A stretch of DNA of 64,000 nucleotides, from contig CBDDLH010000016.1 in the NCBI GenBank assembly GCA_965230565.1, positions 2,108,001 to 2,172,000 on the forward strand. Reading direction: 5' to 3'. Position 1 is the stretch's first letter; each line of letters starts with the position of its first letter. The position numbers were made by a program, and so were the translations under genes. Below are positions 44,819 to 54,540 of this stretch, piece after piece. The notes beneath the pieces are model-generated. The model searched no databases and was not told where the DNA came from. It saw only the letters and a program-made list of their open reading frames with translations. This DNA is from BCD1 sp965230565. GTDB taxonomy: Bacteria; Bacteroidota; Bacteroidia; Chitinophagales; Saprospiraceae.

Positions 44819-45376
44819 AATTTGACGTGTTAATAATTATTGCTGAATAGTTTAATCTGTTTATAATGGGATAGCTCCGCCAGTTCCCTGAAGGTCAATT
44901 CCTCCGGGAAAATGATTTTACATTATTCGCTTTTGTTAAATTTTGGAAAAGCTACCTGTTTGCTTTTTGAACTAATTGCTCAGTAAAAAGCTGTTTATCT
45001 GGACCTGCTCAAAGCGAAAGATTAAATGTTGCCTTTATGAGGCGATTAATCTATTCACTTATGTATAAGAAAATATCGTGCCAATTTTTAATATCTGGCT
45101 AAATGCAGAGGACACTCTACTTAAAAGTAGCTGAATATCAGCAATTAAGAGTTTTGATTTTGGCTTTATATGAGAAGAAATAATAACACAAGGTTTTGCC
45201 TTGGCTTGGCCAAAGTGTGGAAAAGGTGAAACCTTGTCGAAGCCGATCACTATGTCAGAAAGAAGGGGAAATTTTGAATAAAGAAGGGAAAACATGCTGG
45301 ATAGAATAGCAGAATGCAGAACCGCAGAATGTAAAATGTAGAAGTTGTATCAAATTATTTCACTGGAAATAATTGA

Positions 45377-45415
45377 CAAAAAAAGCCCCCCTCCTGTGTG
45401 CCAGAAGAGAGGCCA
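45377..45415 (-). terminator. Minus-strand terminator without an adjacent gene
   Basis: On the minus strand GCCTCTCTT pairs with AGGGGGGC-type bases (some G-U) and is followed by seven T. Preceded by the AT palindrome AAATTATTTC / GAAATAATT at 45352-45374. The same layout follows the giant at 40820. Confidence 0.65.
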
Positions 45416-45737
45416 TCCCAAAAACCGATTAAAGTATACACTTGAAAACGGCTCTTGTGAATCACATACAATCCAATCGCCTTAAATATTATTAACCTGT
45501 TTTCGGAATGCAACTGAATTTTTCAGAAACATCCAAAAACAACAAAAAACCGATTCAAAGAATCAATTTAAAAATTAATCAAATCTATTGATTTCAAAAT
45601 GTGAAATGAACGGCAGAAACGCCGTTTTTGTAGGTATGAATTTAGCCTGTAAAGATACTTCCTCAAGAAGTTACTGCAAATATACATTTTTTTTTTAATA
45701 ATCGAAATGGCGTGATAAAAATATTTGGCAGTAAAAG

Positions 45738-45772
45738 ACAGGTCCCGCATCAACGATTGAAGCGAGACCTGT
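45738..45772 (-). terminator. Terminator after the PorP/SprF gene
   Basis: ACAGGTCCCGC / GCGAGACCTGT (one G-U) with extra pairing inside the loop, followed on the minus strand by CTTTTACTG. It lies 48 nt beyond the stop at 45820. Confidence 0.8.
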
Positions 45773-45819
45773 TTAAATTAATTGTTAAAGGACATCTGTT
45801 TTTTTATTCGAAGAAACTG

Positions 45820-46740
45820 TTAAAACTTCTTGATATCTTTTTCTTTCTTTTCAAATTTGAAAGCAAGCGTCACCTCATGGGAACCAGTATTGTATTTCTG
45901 GAAGTTCTGGAAGGACAAATCATAAGAATAGAATAACCTGAAGGATGACAGTTTTGTACCCAGCAAAATACCCATCGCACTAAGAGATCTGTAGGATACG
46001 CCGGCAATCAACTGATCCTTGAGGAAACTGGCTTTCAGGTTGAAATCCATCTGAAAAGGAACATCTCTGATCTGCCTGATTAAAATCGATGGTTCAAGTT
46101 TGACATTGTATTCCAGCAATTCAAAAGTGTGTCCTACATTAAAGGTGTAATAGCTGAAGAACCCTCTGTCGCCACTATCCCCACCAGCAATATCATCCAG
46201 TCGGCTACGAACGAGGTTATTGAAAGTTAAACCAAAATAAGTATTCTTCTTAATGGTACCTCGAACACCAAGTGCTGCATCAAATACACTTTTACCATCC
46301 AGGATATCAGTCAAAAGGTCATCAGCCGGATCGAAGAAAGTTCCTTCCGTTGTAGCATTATCGACCGTCATTTGCTGGAACTCCGTGAAGAAACCAGTCG
46401 ACAGTTTTACAGATTCTTTAATATCAAACCTGAATGCAAAATTAAGCTGTGCCTTAAGCCTGGTTAATTGTGCGGCAGTTTCTGAAAGCAAACCAGCACC
46501 AACACCAAACGATTTCCCGACCGGGCCGTTGTAGTAAGCTGTATAGGTCTTGGGAGCATCCGGGAAACCAGTCCACTGAGCTCTCATGTTCAAATGAATA
46601 TTATGTGAATCGTCAAACCCGGCAGCAGCAGGGTTGATCAGCACAGGACTAATGTGATACTGCATAAAAATGGCCTCGTCCTGAGCCGAAACGAAATGAA
46701 AGACAAAAATGGATATGAAGAGTAAAAATAATTTTCTCAT
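45820..46740 (-). CDS. PorP/SprF-family T9SS outer-membrane protein
   Basis: 306 residues with a signal peptide (LFLLFISIFVFHFVSAQ). The mature start QDEAIFMQYHISPVLINPAAAG is the hallmark of the PorP/SprF family; the rest alternates amphipathic strands of a 14-strand outer-membrane barrel (FGVGAGLLSETAAQ, FGLTFNNLVRSRL, LIAGVSYRSLSAMG). In Flavobacterium, SprF is needed to export or attach SprB, and genes for type B sorting-domain proteins are generally followed by such a gene. Here it begins 141 nt after the stop of the cohesin-array giant, the only type B protein in the window, which makes it the likely dedicated partner. It has its own terminator. Confidence 0.93.
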   Translation of the reverse strand: MRKLFLLFISIFVFHFVSAQDEAIFMQYHISPVLINPAAAGFDDSHNIHLNMRAQWTGFPDAPKTYTAYYNGPVGKSFGVGAGLLSETAAQLTRLKAQLNFAFRFDIKESVKLSTGFFTEFQQMTVDNATTEGTFFDPADDLLTDILDGKSVFDAALGVRGTIKKNTYFGLTFNNLVRSRLDDIAGGDSGDRGFFSYYTFNVGHTFELLEYNVKLEPSILIRQIRDVPFQMDFNLKASFLKDQLIAGVSYRSLSAMGILLGTKLSSFRLFYSYDLSFQNFQKYNTGSHEVTLAFKFEKKEKDIKKF

Positions 46741-46881
46741 CTTAATGGAATTAAACGGTTCTTGGAAATTGTGCCGGAAATTTTCACCTCAGATAAAGCA
46801 AAATCCCAATTGGCACGGATTATTCAAATTTCCCTTATCGCCCCGAAGTAAGTTTCGGGACGATAAGAGATTGATTAAACT

Positions 46882-49800
46882 TTATCTTACAATTGTCAGG
46901 GACCCTTTGGTCTGGATCAGACCGTCAGGACTTTGATACTCCAGTATGAAGTAATAAGGTCCTTCCGGTAATGGTTCTCCTTTGAAGGAAGTACCTTCCC
47001 AACTGTTGTCATAATTGTCAGTTTCGTAAACCAACTGCCCCCACCTGTTAAAAATCTGGAGGTGATTATCGGGCAAGTCACCAATACAGAAAATTATGAA
47101 GTTATCATTACTGCCATTACCATCAGGGGTAATTACAACTCGTTGTTCAAGGCATGGGAATCGTCTGTCTTCCACTTCACCAACAACAGTTCCGGAAAGA
47201 CTTTCACAACCGTTGCTATCCGTTACCTGCAGATAGTAAGGGCCCGGACACAAACCAGTAACCACATCCTGATTAAGGTCGATCACCTCGATATTGAGCC
47301 AGTTGTAGTTATACTCGCCATTACCACCGGTAACAATGGCTGAAACCGATCCATTAGATCCACTACAATCACTAAATCCGGTACCTGGCTCGGTAGCAGG
47401 TTCTGCAATAATGGAAACTTCGATCGGACTAGGTTCCGTAATATTGTAATTCCTTTCAATAATACAACCATTGCCATCCGTCACAGTAAGACCGTAATCA
47501 CCTGCAATGAGGAAATTATTCAGACTTCCAATATTTGGATTACTCCATTGATATACATAATCAGGAACACCTCCAAATCCGGCAACCTCGATGGAACCGT
47601 CTTCCAGTCCGTCACAGGATACATTTTCTACCGCTTCCACAACATTCAACTCCGGAGGAGCAGACAAATCGATACTGGCCATGGCCTCGCATCCCAGATC
47701 ATCAATCGCTATCAAATCATAGGTTCCGGCAGGTGCACCGGTAAGGTTGGCGCCTACACTGTACAATTCTCCGTCCAATTCCCACTCGTAAGCATAAACC
47801 CCTATCCCATCAAAGGCATTGGCAAGAGCAGCTCCATCGGAAGAATCAAAACATTTAACAGCATAGCCGTTATAATTGGAAGTAATATTGACTTCAACGT
47901 CAAGATTTGACTGAGTTCCTATTTCGTAAGTATTGATCAATACCGCACCGGTTTCGTCCGTAATTTCAACAGTGTAGACACCCGGTCCAAAATCTCCAAG
48001 GTCTTCATCAGTAGAAATAACTACCGGACTTCCCTGCAACCTCCATTCAAATGAATATTCATTCGCTCCATAAGGAAACAGATCAATACCACCGTCTTCA
48101 TCTCCCATACAGGTTACATCCACAATGGAAACAGAATCTGAAAGTTCAGAAACAACAATCGCCTCAGTTGCGAACAACTGACACCCGTTGGAGTCAGTGA
48201 TGGAAGGAATATAGTCTCCTCCACAAAGTCCGATTGGTTGCGTACCTCCAATACCTGAATTCCAGGTGACCGTGTAAGGGCCGGTTCCACCTTCGATGTT
48301 CAATACGATCTTTCCGGTACATGCAGCACCTTCTACATCATTTACTACAGCTGAATTATAGGTTATCGGATCCGGTTGTCCAATGGTACTTGAACCACTG
48401 ATCACAGATCCCTGAGAATCGGTAACCTGATAGTTAACTGTTCCTGCTCCCAGCGTATTTACCATAAAGGCACCAGTAACATTGGTCATCGGTGACGGGC
48501 CGGCATCAGCAGTATAAGTATAAGGAGGAATACCCCCGCTTACTGTTACGGAAAGAATACCATCCGTATATGTGTTACAGGTCGCATCTGTGGTAGTTTC
48601 TCCGGTGAAGTTCAACGGAGCCGCCGGCACCATATAACAAGCTTCGGTTTCACAACCGTTTTGATCGGTCACCGTAACACAATATTGTCCCGGTGTAAGA
48701 TTATAAGCTTCAAAAGTTGTATTGTTCACATTTGGAGACCACTGGTAAGACAGCGGTGTTCCATTCATGAAATTATTCAGGACCACAGAACCATCATTAC
48801 CATTAATCGCAGGTCCTATAGTTGCACCATACGTCAGGGTTGGGTATTCCTGAATTTCGAATGATCCGGTAACCTGGTTGTTGTTAACATCTGAAATGGT
48901 CACAGAATAGTTACCCGCCGGTTGTCCGGAAATATCCTGGCTAAGACTGATAGGGCCAGAGCCTTCGTATGCCCACTGGTAGGTCAGCATTCCTACACCA
49001 CCTGTCACATCAATATCAATCGCTCCCTGAGATTCTCCAACACAAGTATTGGTAATCTGGAAAGAATTTATGATGATATCCTCTCCCACTTCAACACAAG
49101 CTTCATCAGTACAGCCGGCATTATCCGTTACGGTCACACAATAAATTCCTGGTTGGGAAAGTCCGGTAAGATCTTCCGTAGTAGCAGTGTACGCTCCCGG
49201 GCCTGTCCACGAGAAATCATAGGTTCCGGCACCTGTTCCTCCGGCAACTGTCAGATTGATAGCTCCACCCGGCACGTTCACCGGAATGAGGCTGGTAATA
49301 TTCAGTGGGTTATTCGTAGCTTCAACAGTAATGGTTTCAGAAACCGTACAACCTCTTGCATCGGTAACCGTTACCGTGTAAATTCCCGCTTCAAGGTTAT
49401 TCTGTACCAATCCATCAGGCAATCCATTACTCCATTCAACGGCGTAAGGCATCGTACCTCCGGTAACGGTAATCGTAATTGATCCGGTAGCATCATTGCT
49501 GCAAACCACATCTACCACATCAATACTGGAAATTTCCAGTTGATCCGGTTCTTCAACTGTAAATGATGTCGAGGTTAACAGCGTCGTAGAAGCATCCACC
49601 ACCGTAACAAAATACTCTCCCGGTTCAAGTCCGGAGATGGTCGAACCATCTTGCCCAACAACACTCCACAAATAGGCAAACGGTCCGTCACCGGTAATCT
49701 CATCAATACTGATGATACCATCGTTTTCTCCATTACAGGAAATATCTGTAACCACAAAGTTGGTAATACTTGGAGGAACTGCTGTCGAGATGGTAACGAT

Positions 49801-51819
49801 ACCCGGGTCGTCTGAATCAATTGGTTCTATAATATTATCATCTACATCAACAGCTTCAATTGCTGCCGGAGAATCTCCAAAAGTAACGGCAGTTGAACTC
49901 GTACCAATCACTTCAAAACAAACTTCAAATAAAGTTGTATCAGGGGCCATCAAGGTTACCCCATTAAGTGTTTCATCATTCCAGGTGAAAGTAATTTCTC
50001 CAGGTATATTTGGATTAAAATTACCTGTCGCATCAAGACCTGGCAAATTAAATGCCCCAACACTTTCAAACTGAAGTGCGGTCTCATCATATAGAATAGT
50101 AAACTGAATACCGTTTAAATCAATAAAATCCTGAGCAGTTACATCCAGGCAGATTGTCTCTCCGGTATTGGTATTAATATCTTCAATAAACAATGCAAAC
50201 CCTTCAGCACCTGTACTTCCTCCGATCGTAACGGAACCATTATCGGTATCAGCGTCAATTTCATTATCATTAATATCAATAACCTCAAGCACCACCGGAG
50301 AATTTCCAAATTCGACAGGAGTACTTCCATTGTCAAATAAGGTTGTGAAACACACATCAAAAAGTGTGGTTCCATCAGGATAGGTCTCCCCGGTTAGATC
50401 TGCATCCGTCCAGGAGAATGTTATTGTTCCTGGCATTTGTCCATTATCTTCCGTTCCAAAGTTACCTTCCGTTAATCCCTGTAGGTTAATATTCTGAATG
50501 GAAGTATAATCCAGCATGGAAGGGTCGTAATTAATGGTAAACTGCATTCCAACCACATCCGCAAAATCATAAACCTCCATGGACACACAAACTTCTTCGC
50601 CCATGTTCTCAGCTGTCTCTTCGGTTAATACCAAAGTGAATCCATCGTAATTATTGCCTCCATCTGAAAGAATCGTAACAGCTCCGTGGTCCAGATCTGT
50701 TGGTACGGAACCACCTTCACCATCTGTAATATTGATGGCAACAGGATCACTGGTAAAGCTCACTGCAGAAACATTTCCTCCATCTCCAATTACGTTGAAA
50801 CATACTTCGAAAAGCACCGTTCCGTCAGGAAGAGATACCGGCGAACCATTATCCCAGGATAATGAAATAGTACCCGGGGTAGCTCCACCGCCAGGGAAGT
50901 TAAAGTCACTGATATCCAACCCAACCAGGTTGAAAGCACCTATGGATGAAAAATCAAGGAGTGTTTCATTATACTCAATAGAGAAATCAAGACCTGTAAT
51001 GCTTCCAAAGTTGTTTACGCTCATGTCAAGACATACCGTCTCTCCGGTCATGGCAGTTTCTTCGCTCAATGTCAGGCCAAATCCGTCATTGGATCCTCCG
51101 CCATTGCCATCAGTAATAGTTACGCTTCCATCATTCGTCTGGGCTGTAACTTCATTATCATTGACATCGATAAATTCTACTGCGACCGGACTGTTGCCTA
51201 TAGTTACCGGGTAAGTTCCTATTGAACCCGTAGCCGTAAAGCAAGCTTCAAAGATTACTGTTCCATCGGCCACTGTAACTCCGTTGAATGAATTATCCAG
51301 CCAGGAGAAGGTCAAGACACCAGCACTTGGGTTTCCAAAGTTCGCAGCTGTCAAACCTGTCAGGTTCAAGCTCTGGAAATCATCAAACATCAGGGCACCG
51401 TCATCATAATTAATGGTAAATTGCGCTCCGATAATATCTTCAAAATTATCTACACTTACTTCCACACAAACGTTCTGGCCCATTTCAACAGACTCATCAG
51501 AAACGTTCACAATCACATCATCTCCACCTCCGGTACCTCCTATCGTTACACTTCCATCATTTGTTTGAGCGGTAACTTCATTATCATTTACATCGATAAA
51601 CTCAACCGCAACAGGGCTGTTGCCTATAGTTACCGGATATGTCCCGGCAGCTCCTGTGGCTGTAAAACATGCCTCGAAGATCACCGTACCTGCCGGTACC
51701 GTAACTCCGGCAAAGGAATTATCCAACCAGGAGAACGTTAACACTCCTGCACTTGGATTACCAAAGTTCGCAGCTGTCAATCCAGCAAGATTCAAACTCT
51801 GGAAATCATCAAAGGTCAA
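46882..51819 (-). CDS. Cohesin-array giant, C-terminal segment: cohesin modules 11-15, SprB-like repeats, T9SS type B sorting domain
   Basis: This is the third reading-frame segment of a single gene that starts at 56412; it is open upstream of 51819, to about 51900, and begins in the middle of cohesin module 11. Cohesin-like modules 11-15 run to about nt 49790. They show the typical VSVDDFIDIIGAQFTI-type strand, INYDAGAL turn, FSWLDNTFAGV and FEACF blocks, with modules 13-15 diverged. Then come about ten SprB-like repeats of about 80-100 residues (SCNGENDGIISIDEI, GGTMPYAVEWSNGL, YTVTVTDARGCTVS), and a type B (gliding-motility) sorting domain at nt 46885-47180 (FPCLEQRVVITPDGNGSNDN, LQIFNRWGQLVY). 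The whole gene would encode about 3170 residues. I infer an extracellular scaffold attached through the PorP/SprF partner downstream. Confidence 0.85.
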   Translation of the reverse strand: MTFDDFQSLNLAGLTAANFGNPSAGVLTFSWLDNSFAGVTVPAGTVIFEACFTATGAAGTYPVTIGNSPVAVEFIDVNDNEVTAQTNDGSVTIGGTGGGDDVIVNVSDESVEMGQNVCVEVSVDNFEDIIGAQFTINYDDGALMFDDFQSLNLTGLTAANFGNPSAGVLTFSWLDNSFNGVTVADGTVIFEACFTATGSIGTYPVTIGNSPVAVEFIDVNDNEVTAQTNDGSVTITDGNGGGSNDGFGLTLSEETAMTGETVCLDMSVNNFGSITGLDFSIEYNETLLDFSSIGAFNLVGLDISDFNFPGGGATPGTISLSWDNGSPVSLPDGTVLFEVCFNVIGDGGNVSAVSFTSDPVAINITDGEGGSVPTDLDHGAVTILSDGGNNYDGFTLVLTEETAENMGEEVCVSMEVYDFADVVGMQFTINYDPSMLDYTSIQNINLQGLTEGNFGTEDNGQMPGTITFSWTDADLTGETYPDGTTLFDVCFTTLFDNGSTPVEFGNSPVVLEVIDINDNEIDADTDNGSVTIGGSTGAEGFALFIEDINTNTGETICLDVTAQDFIDLNGIQFTILYDETALQFESVGAFNLPGLDATGNFNPNIPGEITFTWNDETLNGVTLMAPDTTLFEVCFEVIGTSSTAVTFGDSPAAIEAVDVDDNIIEPIDSDDPGIVTISTAVPPSITNFVVTDISCNGENDGIISIDEITGDGPFAYLWSVVGQDGSTISGLEPGEYFVTVVDASTTLLTSTSFTVEEPDQLEISSIDVVDVVCSNDATGSITITVTGGTMPYAVEWSNGLPDGLVQNNLEAGIYTVTVTDARGCTVSETITVEATNNPLNITSLIPVNVPGGAINLTVAGGTGAGTYDFSWTGPGAYTATTEDLTGLSQPGIYCVTVTDNAGCTDEACVEVGEDIIINSFQITNTCVGESQGAIDIDVTGGVGMLTYQWAYEGSGPISLSQDISGQPAGNYSVTISDVNNNQVTGSFEIQEYPTLTYGATIGPAINGNDGSVVLNNFMNGTPLSYQWSPNVNNTTFEAYNLTPGQYCVTVTDQNGCETEACYMVPAAPLNFTGETTTDATCNTYTDGILSVTVSGGIPPYTYTADAGPSPMTNVTGAFMVNTLGAGTVNYQVTDSQGSVISGSSTIGQPDPITYNSAVVNDVEGAACTGKIVLNIEGGTGPYTVTWNSGIGGTQPIGLCGGDYIPSITDSNGCQLFATEAIVVSELSDSVSIVDVTCMGDEDGGIDLFPYGANEYSFEWRLQGSPVVISTDEDLGDFGPGVYTVEITDETGAVLINTYEIGTQSNLDVEVNITSNYNGYAVKCFDSSDGAALANAFDGIGVYAYEWELDGELYSVGANLTGAPAGTYDLIAIDDLGCEAMASIDLSAPPELNVVEAVENVSCDGLEDGSIEVAGFGGVPDYVYQWSNPNIGSLNNFLIAGDYGLTVTDGNGCIIERNYNITEPSPIEVSIIAEPATEPGTGFSDCSGSNGSVSAIVTGGNGEYNYNWLNIEVIDLNQDVVTGLCPGPYYLQVTDSNGCESLSGTVVGEVEDRRFPCLEQRVVITPDGNGSNDNFIIFCIGDLPDNHLQIFNRWGQLVYETDNYDNSWEGTSFKGEPLPEGPYYFILEYQSPDGLIQTKGSLTIVR

Positions 51820-54540
51820 AGCTCCAGCATCGTAATTGATGGTAAATTGGGCACCGATTATATCTATAAAGTCGTCAACACTTACCTCAACACAAACAGA
51901 CTCTCGCCATGGGCTACTGTCTCATCAGACACATTAACCGTCAGGCCATCACCACCTCCTGTACCGCCGGTAATGGTTACACTACCGTTGTTCGTCTGGG
52001 CAGTGACTTCATTATCATCTACATCGATAAATTCAACTGCAACAGGACTGTTACCTACCGTCACGGCTGTCGTTCCTGATCCGCCTGTGGCTGTAAAACA
52101 TGCCTCGAAGATCACCGTAGTTGCCGGTACCGTAACTCCGGCAAAGGAATTATCCAACCAGGAGAACGTCAAGACGCCCGCACTTGGATTTCCAAAGTTC
52201 GCAGCTGTCAATCCAGTAAGATTCAAACTCTGGAAATCATCAAAGGTCAAAGCTCCAGCATCGTAATTGATGGTAAATTGTGCCCCGATTATATCTATAA
52301 AGTCGTCAACACTTACCTCAACACAAACAGACTCTCCCATAGCTACTGTCTCATCAGACACATTAACCGTCAGGCCATCACCACCTCCTGTACCGCCGGT
52401 AATGGTTACGCTACCGTTGTTCGTCTGGGCAGTGACTTCATTATCATTTACATCAATAAATTCAACTGCAACAGGACTGTTGCCTACCGTCACGGCTGTC
52501 GTTCCTGATCCGCCTGTGGCTGTAAAACATGCCTCGAAGATCACCGTAGCTGCCGGTACCGTAACTCCGGCAAAGGAATTATCCAACCAGGAGAACGTCA
52601 GAACTCCCGCACTTGGATTACCAAAGTTCGCAGCTGTCAATCCAGCAAGATTCAAACTCTGGAAATCATCAAAGGTCAAAGCTCCAGCATCGTAATTGAT
52701 GGTAAATTGTGCACCGATTATATCTATAAAGTCGTCAACACTTACCTCAACACAAACAGACTCTCCCATAGCTACTGTCTCATCAGACACATTAACCGTC
52801 AGGCCATCACCACCTCCTGTACCGCCGGTAATGGTTACACTACCGTTGTTCGTCTGGGCAGTGACTTCATTATCATCTACATCGATAAATTCAACTGCAA
52901 CAGGACTGTTGCCTACCGTCACGGCCGTCGTTCCTGATCCGCCTGTGGCTGTAAAACATGCTTCAAAGATTACCGTTCCTGCTGGTACGGTAACTCCGGC
53001 AAAAGTATTATCTAACCAGGAAAAAGTCAGCACTCCCGCACTTGGATTTCCAAAGTTCGCAGCTGTCAATCCAGCAAGATTCAAACTCTGGAAATCATCA
53101 AAGGTCAAGGCACCGGCATCATAATTGATCGTAAACTGGGCACCAATTATATCAATAAAATCATCCACGCTTATTTCTACACATACACTCTCTCCCTGGG
53201 CAACGGTTTCATCTGATACATTTACCATTAAACCATCTCCTCCACCTGTGCCGCCGGTAATAGTAACACTACCTGCATTCGTCTGGGCTGTAACTTCCTG
53301 ATCATTGGCATCGATAAACTCTACAGTTACAGGACTGCTTCCTACGGTCACGGCCGTCGTTCCTGATCCGCCGGTTGCTGTAAAACATGCTTCAAAGATT
53401 ACCGTTCCTGCTGGTACGGTAACTCCGGCAAAAGTATTATCCAACCAGGAGAACGTCAAGACGCCCGCACTTGGATTACCAAAGTTCGCAGCTGTCAATC
53501 CAGCAAGATTCAAACTCTGGAAATCATCAAAGGTCAAAGCACCAGCATCGTAATTGATGGTAAATTGGGCACCGATTATATCAATAAAATCATCCACACT
53601 TATTTCTACACATACACTCTCTCCCTGGACAACGGTTTCATCTGATACATTTACCATTAAACCATCTCCTCCACCTGTACCGCCGGTAATGGAAACACTA
53701 CCTGCATTCGTCTGGGCTGTAACTTCCTGATCATTAGCATCGATAAACTCTACAGTTACAGGACTGCTTCCTACGGTCACGGCCGTCGTTCCTGATCCGC
53801 CGGTTGCTGTAAAACATGCTTCAAAGATTACCGTTCCTGCTGGTACGGTAACTCCGGCAAAAGTATTATCTAACCACGAAAAGGTTAACACTCCCGCACT
53901 TGGATTACCAAAGTTCGCAGCTGTCAATCCAGCAAGATTCAAACTCTGGAAATCATCAAAGGTCAATGCTCCAGCATCGTAATTAATGGTAAACTGGGCA
54001 CCGATTATATCAATAAAATCATCCACACTTATTTCTACACATACACTCTCTCCCTGGGCAACGGTTTCATCTGATACATTTACCATTAAACCATCTCCTC
54101 CACCTGTGCCGCCGGTAATGGAAACACTACCTGCATTCGTCTGGGCTGTAACTTCCTGATCATTGGCATCGATAAACTCTACAGTTACAGGACTGCTTGC
54201 CTACGGTCACGGCCGTCGTTCCTGATCCGCCGGTTGCTGTAAAACATGCTTCAAAGATTACCGTTCCTGCTGGTACGGTAACTCCGGCAAAAGTATTATC
54301 TAACCAGGAAAAAGTCAGCACTCCCGCACTTGGATTACCAAAGTTCGCAGCTGTCAATCCAGCAAGATTCAAACTCTGGAAATCATCAAAGGTCAAAGCT
54401 CCGGCATCGTAATTGATGGTAAACTGGGCACCGATTATATCAATAAAATCATCTACGCTTATTTCTACACATACACTCTCGCCCTGGGCAACGGTTTCAT
54501 CTGATACATTAACCATCAGACCTTCACCACCACCGCCGGT
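51420..54540 (-). repeat. 429-bp near-identical cohesin tandem repeats
   Basis: About seven units with a fixed 429-nt period (e.g. equivalent points at 52267, 52696 and 53125). Between units only scattered substitutions are seen, most of them shared by neighbouring pairs, and two alternating forms (VAQGES and VAMGES) are visible. Flanking modules on both sides are diverged. This is the pattern of recent expansion or gene conversion. Frames on the plus strand with the same period are shadows. Confidence 0.9.
51882..54086 (-). CDS. Cohesin-array giant, middle segment: cohesin modules 6-10
   Basis: 734 residues in another frame, not an independent gene: the methionine at 54086 is in the middle of a repeat and there is no signal peptide. 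It consists of five almost identical cohesin-like modules of 143 residues, each with VNVSDETVAQGESVCVEISV or the AMGES variant, GAQFTINYDAGALTFDDFQ, LTFSWLDNTFAGVTVPAGT and VIFEACFTATGG, joined by a GGTGGGDGL linker. The segment ends at VAHGESLFVLR, where two extra bases (about 51914-51919) shift the frame; the remainder of module 11 continues in the segment ending at 46882. On the other side, one extra G near 54199 separates it from segment 1. Shifts of +1 and +2 add up to one codon, so the frame is restored. Confidence 0.85.
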   Translation of the reverse strand: MVNVSDETVAQGESVCVEISVDDFIDIIGAQFTINYDAGALTFDDFQSLNLAGLTAANFGNPSAGVLTFSWLDNTFAGVTVPAGTVIFEACFTATGGSGTTAVTVGSSPVTVEFIDANDQEVTAQTNAGSVSITGGTGGGDGLMVNVSDETVVQGESVCVEISVDDFIDIIGAQFTINYDAGALTFDDFQSLNLAGLTAANFGNPSAGVLTFSWLDNTFAGVTVPAGTVIFEACFTATGGSGTTAVTVGSSPVTVEFIDANDQEVTAQTNAGSVTITGGTGGGDGLMVNVSDETVAQGESVCVEISVDDFIDIIGAQFTINYDAGALTFDDFQSLNLAGLTAANFGNPSAGVLTFSWLDNTFAGVTVPAGTVIFEACFTATGGSGTTAVTVGNSPVAVEFIDVDDNEVTAQTNNGSVTITGGTGGGDGLTVNVSDETVAMGESVCVEVSVDDFIDIIGAQFTINYDAGALTFDDFQSLNLAGLTAANFGNPSAGVLTFSWLDNSFAGVTVPAATVIFEACFTATGGSGTTAVTVGNSPVAVEFIDVNDNEVTAQTNNGSVTITGGTGGGDGLTVNVSDETVAMGESVCVEVSVDDFIDIIGAQFTINYDAGALTFDDFQSLNLTGLTAANFGNPSAGVLTFSWLDNSFAGVTVPATTVIFEACFTATGGSGTTAVTVGNSPVAVEFIDVDDNEVTAQTNNGSVTITGGTGGGDGLTVNVSDETVAHGESLFVLR

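Larger units (their letters stand above)
44819..45819. other. 1-kb gap with repeats, no gene
   Basis: Contains the promoter region of the giant gene starting at 44818, a dispersed-repeat copy (45301-45345), a palindrome (45351-45376), a minus-strand terminator (45377-45415) and the terminator of the PorP/SprF gene (45738-45772). Open frames in it lack signal peptides, conserved motifs or coding bias. The terminator at 45377 has no gene directly upstream of it, so a short minus-strand transcript or a vanished gene is possible. Confidence 0.5.

Noticed and set aside
44819..45819. Short open frames in the gap
   Set aside because: They lack ribosome-binding context and conserved motifs and overlap hairpins and repeats.
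51420..54540. Long plus-strand open frames repeated every 429 nt, opposite the cohesin array
   Set aside because: They follow the period of the minus-strand repeat, have Pro/Ser/Val-rich low-information sequence and no start signals; shadows of the real gene.
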